Source: an uncultured bacterium | GTDB taxonomy: Bacteria; Patescibacteriota; Patescibacteriia; CAIQCM01 | Assembly (NCBI GenBank): GCA_903870305.1 | Contig: CAIQCM010000140.1 | Span: 1 to 5,975, forward strand | Length of the DNA stretch: 5,975 bases | Direction: 5' to 3' | In this document: piece by piece, positions 1-3,102 of the stretch | How the letters are laid out: each line of letters opens with the position of its first letter | How positions within the stretch are numbered: position 1 is the first letter of the stretch | Notes under the pieces: model-generated | The model's database searches: none | Seen by the model: the letters and a program-made list of their open reading frames with translations, nothing else | What the model was told of the DNA's origin: nothing | Translations under genes and position numbers: made by a program

Positions 1-526
1 ACAATCGATCGGCGATAAGACCGTCGCCTACATAGACCGCATCGTTGCGCGAAAGACCAAGTATCCTTTCAAGCGGCCCAAGGATCAATTCAAGCCCGTG
101 CGATGACGGCTTGGCGTTCTCCCAGCCGACATCCTCGATGCAAAGAATGCGCGCGAAGTATCGCATCAGGCCAAACCCGTTCAACAGCTGCCGCGTATGC
201 AAGCGCGGCCTCGAAGTAAGGGCGTAGAGATCGACGCCGCGCGAACGCATGGTTGCGAGCGCATGACTAGCGCCGCAAAAAGGAACAATTTCGACGATCG
301 GCCGCAACGAGTCATAAATGCCGTAGACCGTCTCGTTCGCGAGCTGAGGAAAAAATTCATCCCGCAGTTCGGAAAAATGAATTCCCCATTTTTCCGCGAC
401 CGCCTGGCGCAATGCCGGCGTTATGGCAACGCCGTGCTGCGCAAGCTTCTTAAGGAACAGATCGATCGACCAAGCCACCGAACGCCACACCGTCCCGTCC
501 AGATCCAAAACAACGATTTTTTTCAT
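1..526 (-). CDS. HAD-superfamily hydrolase, phosphoglycolate phosphatase-like (3' end outside window)
   Basis: A 175-codon open frame runs from an ATG at 526-524 off the left edge, so the C-terminus is missing. The haloacid dehalogenase signature is seen in order: motif I DLDGT at residues 8-12 (nucleophile D8, acid/base D10), motif II Thr/Ser in LTSR at 103-106, motif III Lys in AKPS (K139), and motif IV VGDG at 166-169 (D168) with a further Asp at 173. Residues about 15-85 between motifs I and II are helical in character and would form a C1-type cap, as in phosphoglycolate phosphatase or beta-phosphoglucomutase relatives. The family hydrolyses phosphomonoesters with Mg2+ through an aspartyl-phosphate; the substrate cannot be told from sequence. 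It is predicted cytosolic, with no signal peptide. The start is supported by an AGGAAGG ribosome site 8 nt upstream. The gene lies about 136 nt downstream of the lipoprotein gene and beyond that gene's terminator, so it is probably transcribed separately. Confidence 0.87.
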   Translation of the reverse strand, partial: MKKIVVLDLDGTVWRSVAWSIDLFLKKLAQHGVAITPALRQAVAEKWGIHFSELRDEFFPQLANETVYGIYDSLRPIVEIVPFCGASHALATMRSRGVDLYALTSRPRLHTRQLLNGFGLMRYFARILCIEDVGWENAKPSSHGLELILGPLERILGLSRNDAVYVGDGLIADRL

Positions 527-574
527 CTTGTCCTTCCTTTTTTGTTTGAACTTTGTTGAATTTTGTTTTGCGTT

Positions 575-603
575 ATCTTACATGTGCCTGCGCCAAAAAG
601 CAA
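575..603 (-). promoter_or_regulatory. Weak candidate promoter for the HAD gene
   Basis: On the minus strand a TAAGAT -10-like hexamer (580-575), preceded by TG, lies about 50 nt upstream of the HAD start codon. TTGCTT (603-598) is 17 nt further upstream. Both hexamers match the sigma70 consensus only partly, and the -35 overlaps the T-tract of the preceding terminator. It is offered because the gap between terminator and start codon must hold a promoter if the terminator works. Confidence 0.3.
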
Positions 604-637
604 ACAAAAAACGCTGTCCCGCGAGAGGGGGACAGCG
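601..637 (-). terminator. Rho-independent terminator of the lipoprotein gene
   Basis: A perfect 9-bp GC-rich stem pairs CGCTGTCCC (612-620) with GGGACAGCG (629-637) around an 8-nt loop. In the minus-strand transcript it is followed directly by TTTTTTGTTTG. It starts 25 nt past the TGA of the lipoprotein gene. The plus-strand side has no comparable T-tract, so it is directional. Confidence 0.88.
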
Positions 638-661
638 CAGCGTCTTTTCGTTTCCGAGGAC

Positions 662-1396
662 TCAGCTTGAATAGGTTACCGTAACCGAAATGTCGCAGAC
701 GCGACCCGACATTGTCGCGGGGGGACTCGTTTTGTTGTCGCTGAAGTTCAGCTCAATCGCACACGAGGCGAAGGTCTTCTGGAACCCCGTCGAAGCACGC
801 TTAAAGGTCACAGTCATTCCGGTGGCGGTAATCGTTTCGTCCGTCGCCTGCGCCGCGGAACAACTGCCGGCATAGGTAGCCGCCCATTGGTCGTGCAACT
901 CGCCGCTAAAGATGACCGACTCGTCTGCGGCGTACGCCTGATGCTCGCAAAGACCCATCGTGAAATCAATATTCGTGCTCGTCGTACCGGTGCAATTGGC
1001 GCTCAGCAGACTCCGCGTCCCTGTCGCGCTGTAGCTACCGGTGAGTAGACAGATATCGTTGACCGAGAAGGATGTTTGCAACAGCGAATTCATATCGCGG
1101 TTCCACAGAAACGCCACGGCCGCCTTCGCCGCGACAGCGATCCGCTTGGCCATATAGCTATCGGTCGGATCCGAGACCGACGACGACCCGGCCGCGCCCC
1201 CCGAACCGGCGACGGCTGTCGAGGATGCCTCGCCGGTACCGCCGGTACCGCCGGTACCGCCGGTACCGTAGGAGGGAATCGACGAGATCACCGTCCCGCC
1301 GCTTCCGCGGGAACCCGTTTCGTTTTCGTTCGGCGAGCACGCGGTCATGGCTCCCGTCAGCATCAATAACGCTAAACAATCGCACTTTCGCATCAT
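662..1396 (-). CDS. Predicted secreted lipoprotein with Gly/Ser/Thr-rich linker and six-cysteine C-terminal domain
   Basis: The 244-aa product starts with a lipoprotein signal peptide: a short charged n-region (RKCD), a hydrophobic core around residues 8-17, and a lipobox ending MTAC with C20 as the lipidation site. It is therefore expected to be anchored to the outer face of a membrane. Residues about 21-80 form a disordered Gly/Ser/Ala/Thr linker that includes four Gly-Thr-Gly units at 44-55. The remaining ~160 residues look like a globular, beta-rich domain (NDICLLTGSY..., TFKRASTGFQKTF..., ISVTVTYSS) with six cysteines, enough for three disulfides. I do not recognise the family, and no catalytic motif is visible. 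An AGGAGG ribosome site (1403-1408) sits 6 nt from the first ATG; a second ATG follows at once and is equally usable. Sigma70-like promoter elements lie at 1437-1465 and a strong terminator follows the TGA stop, so the gene is probably monocistronic. Confidence 0.85.
   Translation of the reverse strand: MMRKCDCLALLMLTGAMTACSPNENETGSRGSGGTVISSIPSYGTGGTGGTGGTGEASSTAVAGSGGAAGSSSVSDPTDSYMAKRIAVAAKAAVAFLWNRDMNSLLQTSFSVNDICLLTGSYSATGTRSLLSANCTGTTSTNIDFTMGLCEHQAYAADESVIFSGELHDQWAATYAGSCSAAQATDETITATGMTVTFKRASTGFQKTFASCAIELNFSDNKTSPPATMSGRVCDISVTVTYSS
1232..1267. repeat. In-frame 9-bp minisatellite, four perfect units (Gly-Thr-Gly)
   Basis: The plus-strand unit GCCGGTACC is repeated four times without a mismatch at 1232-1240, 1241-1249, 1250-1258 and 1259-1267. 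On the coding strand each unit reads GGT-ACC-GGC and encodes Gly-Thr-Gly in the linker of the lipoprotein. Because the unit is a multiple of three, copy-number change would alter linker length without breaking the frame. The perfect identity of the units points to recent slippage or recombination. Confidence 0.92.
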
Positions 1397-1436
1397 TTCC
1401 GGCCTCCTGTCATTTTGTTAAGTTGCGGGCAAATGA

Positions 1437-1465
1437 AAGTTAGTCCCTCTTCAGCCAAAAGTCAA
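1437..1465 (-). promoter_or_regulatory. Candidate sigma70-like promoter of the lipoprotein gene
   Basis: Minus strand: TTGACT (1465-1460, five of six consensus -35 bases), a 17-nt spacer, then TAACTT (1442-1437, with the key TA...T bases). It ends about 40 nt upstream of the start codon and lies after the preceding gene's terminator, where a promoter is expected. The -10 is weak. Confidence 0.5.
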
Positions 1466-1488
1466 GCATCGACCGCGCCAAAAGCCAG

Positions 1489-1519
1489 CAAAAAGAAAAG
1501 CGGATCCCGAAGGATCCGC
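1489..1519 (-). terminator. Rho-independent terminator of the 124-aa gene, UUCG-capped
   Basis: GCGGATCC (1500-1507) pairs with GGATCCGC (1512-1519) over 8 bp. In the minus-strand RNA the loop is UUCG closed by C-G, a known extra-stable tetraloop. The stem is followed by CTTTTCTTTTTGCTG. It lies 34 nt past the TAA of the 124-aa gene. The same stem recurs at 2358-2377. Confidence 0.88.
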
Positions 1520-1553
1520 CGGTTTGAACGGTCGCGCGCGACACGTTTCGCCG

Positions 1554-1928
1554 TTAGTGGTGCTTGGCCCGCTGTTTGCGGGCGATGGCATATGCCTTTT
1601 TCTTATCGAGCACCAAGCATATTCCATACTCACAGTCAACACCTCGGTGTCGGTAACAGATACCATACAGGAAATCTTGATCCGGGAACGTTCTCATCAA
1701 GAGAAGATCCGCCGATCCAAGATCATCAAGGCCGTGTTTAAGATACGGCGGGCCTCCTTCTTTTTTCGGAGCGCGTAGAGCGAATCTCAGGGCGTGAACC
1801 ATGAAACCCTCTTTGGCCTCGTAGCTCAAACCGTACACCCTTACACTACGCCTCGTACCTATTACGAGATCAAGAACCATGAACGCGTCCGGCCTGAGCA
1901 CTGTCGGCGCCTTTTCGAATTTTTTCAT
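1554..1928 (-). CDS. Small basic hypothetical protein, 124 aa
   Basis: I do not recognise this protein. It is a complete frame from ATG (1928) to TAA (1554-1556), preceded by an AAGGAAGG ribosome site whose AGGA core is 7 nt from the start, much like that of the HAD gene. Residues 15-60 alternate hydrophobic and charged segments (FMVLDLVIGTRRSVRVYG, FMVHALRFALRAP), consistent with beta strands. Two cysteines flank an RHRGVD loop near residues 91-98. The C-terminus is strongly basic (DKKKAYAIARKQRAKHH), which could mean nucleic-acid contact, though that is only inference. It has no signal peptide or transmembrane helix, so it is probably cytosolic. The reading frame is credible because ribosome site, promoter and terminator all fit this one frame. 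It appears to be a self-contained monocistronic unit. Confidence 0.72.
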   Translation of the reverse strand: MKKFEKAPTVLRPDAFMVLDLVIGTRRSVRVYGLSYEAKEGFMVHALRFALRAPKKEGGPPYLKHGLDDLGSADLLLMRTFPDQDFLYGICYRHRGVDCEYGICLVLDKKKAYAIARKQRAKHH

Positions 1929-1956
1929 TGTGCCTTCCTTTCCAACCTAATTTGTT

Positions 1957-1983
1957 CTTATAACTTTTCATGATTTTTGTCAA
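1957..1983 (-). promoter_or_regulatory. Sigma70-like promoter of the 124-aa gene
   Basis: Minus strand: perfect TTGACA (1983-1978), 15-nt spacer, TATAAG (1962-1957, five of six consensus bases), about 28 nt upstream of the start codon. The spacer is shorter than the usual 17 nt; the promoter of the 139-aa gene has the same 15-nt spacing. Confidence 0.6.
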
Positions 1984-2163
1984 TTCCCGTTACAGACACA
2001 GACCGCTCAACGTGCAAAAAATAGACACTTGCACATCGCTTTCAAAATCAGTCGGCCACGCTTCCATGTTTTGGCTAGAAAAATTCTACTACAATCTTAC
2101 CCGCGATAGCGGACAAGATTGTAGTAAAAAAATCAGACCCGCTTTACGGTCCCGTTTTCCGGA
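1984..2163. other. Gene-free interval with a long hairpin
   Basis: No plausible gene lies between the 124-aa gene promoter and the orphan polA 3' end; the short plus-strand frame here has no ribosome site. The one strong structure is the inverted repeat at 2087-2126. The segment CCCGTTTTCCGGATTA (2151-2166) resembles a decayed form of the real polA terminator plus stop region (compare 2951-2966), so homology to the polA downstream flank may extend past the duplicated stop codon. Confidence 0.6.
2087..2126. repeat. Long inverted repeat (12 bp + 4 bp stem, GATA loop)
   Basis: TACTACAATCTT (2087-2098) is complementary to AAGATTGTAGTA (2115-2126). Inside it CCGC (2101-2104) pairs with GCGG (2109-2112) around a GATA loop, with a 2x2 internal mismatch between the two stems. 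A run of seven A (2126-2132) flanks one side, which reads as T on the minus strand upstream of the hairpin. The minus-strand downstream side is AGAATTTTTC. It could be an imperfect terminator for the old polA end, a small structured RNA or the arms of a tiny mobile element; the sequence does not decide. Confidence 0.7.
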
Positions 2164-2280
2164 TTAGATATTCGTCTCATCATGTTCTTCCTCAACATTC
2201 TCCAACTCTCCCCAGCTTCTCCCAACACGCACATCAACCTTGACCGGCACGCGCAGTTTGATCGCGTCGGTCATTTTTTC
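2164..2280. repeat. Direct repeat copy 1 (polA 3' end)
   Basis: This is the best-conserved part of the duplicated polA terminus: 117 nt aligned gap-free to 2986-3102 with 7 mismatches. With its partner it brackets a segment offset by 822 bp that holds the 139-aa gene with its promoter and terminator. Confidence 0.9.
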
Positions 2281-2289
2281 CTTAAGAAG
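2164..2289 (-). pseudogene. Orphan duplicate of the polA 3' end (last 41 codons plus stop)
   Basis: Read on the minus strand this encodes LLKEKMTDAIKL... through ...VEEEHDETNI and a TAA stop, matching the C-terminus of the intact PolA at 2986-3111 without gaps. By eye, 10 of 126 nucleotides differ (about 92% identity). Within the first 37 codons seven codons differ and all are synonymous; only the terminal tail changes (ET instead of GP). Upstream, similarity weakens quickly (VLIS here against VEIAK in PolA) and then vanishes. The longer frame containing it begins at an ATG inside the terminator of the 139-aa gene and lacks a ribosome site, so it is not expected to be translated. It is best read as a relic of a second or previous polA allele. 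Confidence 0.88.
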
Positions 2290-2350
2290 CGAGATTAACA
2301 CGCAATGATGTTCGCGCCAACCTCCCCGCGCCAAAAGACAAATCACGAAA

Positions 2351-2377
2351 TAAAAAAGCGGATCCCGGAGGATCCGC
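2351..2377 (-). terminator. Rho-independent terminator of the 139-aa gene
   Basis: GCGGATCC (2358-2365) pairs with GGATCCGC (2370-2377) around a 4-nt loop (TCCG in the transcript), followed on the minus strand by TTTTTTATTTCG. It starts 19 nt past the TAG stop. The 20-nt hairpin differs from that at 1500-1519 by one loop base. Confidence 0.9.
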
Positions 2378-2396
2378 ACGATGAAAGTAGCTGGCG

Positions 2397-2816
2397 CTAC
2401 ACTACTGGCTTGAGCTCAATGTGCAGATCGGCGAGGGCATGGCCAAAATCAGCCGTCCTGCGTCCTTTTTCTTCGCCGGAAACGTTTGGTGGAGTGAGGT
2501 ATAGGTCTACCCATTTTTCCACCATGTCATGGTCTACGACCCGACTGCATGCGTGGTAGAAGCCGATCAAATGACCGCTGATTCGAACCCATCGGAAATC
2601 TACATTGACGGGATGTCTCGCCACTTTGCCGACGGTCTCTTGCGACGGCAGCAATTTGCCGTCGACGACGACAACGCGTTCCCATGAATCCAACCGCTCG
2701 TGATACTTTTCCCAAAGGAGCTGGTACTCTCCGATGGTCGCGGCGACCATGTACTCCACGATGTGTTTTTTCTTCGGACGATGATCTTGGGTGACGGGCC
2801 TTGCGGACTTTGCCAT
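2397..2816 (-). CDS. Small hypothetical protein, 139 aa (start revised from 2876 to 2816)
   Basis: The frame is open from 2876, but the ATG at 2816-2814 (MAKSARPV) is preferred. It has a GGAG ribosome site 8 nt upstream, and the matching promoter at 2857-2883 would start transcription downstream of the 2876 ATG. I do not recognise a named family. The product is soluble-looking, with no signal peptide or membrane segment. The N-terminus is basic (RPKKKH), followed by an amphipathic helical stretch (EYQLLWEKYHERLDSWERVVVV) and a compact aromatic and His-rich core around residues 68-100 (VDFRWVRISGHLIGFYHACSRVVDHDMVEKW). The H/C/D/H content of that core could suit metal binding, but no known motif spacing is evident. 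It sits alone between the polA terminator and its own terminator, inside the segment bracketed by the two polA 3' ends, so it may have arrived or moved with that segment. Confidence 0.75.
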   Translation of the reverse strand: MAKSARPVTQDHRPKKKHIVEYMVAATIGEYQLLWEKYHERLDSWERVVVVDGKLLPSQETVGKVARHPVNVDFRWVRISGHLIGFYHACSRVVDHDMVEKWVDLYLTPPNVSGEEKGRRTADFGHALADLHIELKPVV

Positions 2817-2856
2817 TGTTCTATCTCCTTTTTTCTGAATTTCCAGAGCATTATTT

Positions 2857-2883
2857 ATTATCATAATATCTCCCATGTGTCAA
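2857..2883 (-). promoter_or_regulatory. Sigma70-like promoter of the 139-aa gene
   Basis: Minus strand: perfect TTGACA (2883-2878), 15-nt spacer, GATAAT (2862-2857, five of six). Overlapping AT-rich hexamers just downstream (TAATAA with a 17-nt spacer) could serve instead. The start codon chosen at 2816 is about 40 nt downstream. Its position rules against the upstream ATG at 2876. Confidence 0.6.
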
Positions 2884-2939
2884 GGCGGTACCCATCCGCT
2901 TTCGCACTATAAAAAGTGATTTCTTAACTTTTAAAGCCA

Positions 2940-2966
2940 CAAAAAATCCGCCGTTGTCGGCGGATT
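2940..2966 (-). terminator. Rho-independent terminator of polA
   Basis: AATCCGCCG (2945-2953) pairs with CGGCGGATT (2958-2966) over 9 bp around TTGT. In the minus-strand transcript the stem runs into TTTTTTGTGG. It begins 19 nt past the polA TAA. Confidence 0.9.
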
Positions 2967-2991
2967 AGACATTAGAAATTAGATATTAGAT
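2964..2991. repeat. Tandem heptamer ATTAGAN, four copies across the polA stop codon
   Basis: ATTAGAC (2964-2970), ATTAGAA (2971-2977), ATTAGAT (2978-2984) and ATTAGAT (2985-2991). The array begins in the terminator stem and ends over the stop codon (2986-2988) and last Ile codon of polA. The orphan copy has a single ATTAGAT at the matching place (2163-2169), so three units were gained here or lost there. Confidence 0.85.
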
Positions 2992-3102
2992 ATTCGGCCC
3001 GTCATGTTCTTCCTCAACATTCTCCAACTCTCCCCAGCTTCTCCCAACGCGCACATCGACCTTGACCGGGACGCGGAGTTTGATCGCGTCGGTCATTTTT
3101 TC
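2986..3102. repeat. Direct repeat copy 2 (native polA 3' end)
   Basis: Partner of 2164-2280: same length and orientation, 7 mismatches in 117 nt. It is the true 3' terminus of the intact polA. Confidence 0.9.

Noticed and set aside
45..674. Plus-strand frames opposite the HAD gene
   Set aside because: The minus-strand frame carries all four HAD motifs and a ribosome site, and is missed as a complete frame only because it runs off the window edge.
1072..1443. 123-aa plus-strand frame rich in Arg/Tyr repeats
   Set aside because: The RRYRRYRRY run is the antisense reading of the Gly-Thr-Gly minisatellite; no ribosome site supports it, and the minus-strand gene with signal peptide and terminator explains the region.
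2087..2126. CRISPR repeat
   Set aside because: The inverted repeat occurs once with no regularly spaced copies; no cas gene is visible.
2164..2379. 71-aa minus-strand frame as a real small gene
   Set aside because: Its start lies in the terminator hairpin of the 139-aa gene, it has no ribosome site, and its body is the copied polA C-terminus; it is recorded as a pseudogene fragment.
2817..2876. N-terminal extension MGDIMIINN... of the 139-aa protein
   Set aside because: The region contains the likely promoter -10 and lies upstream of a good ribosome site and ATG at 2816; translation from 2876 would need an earlier transcript.
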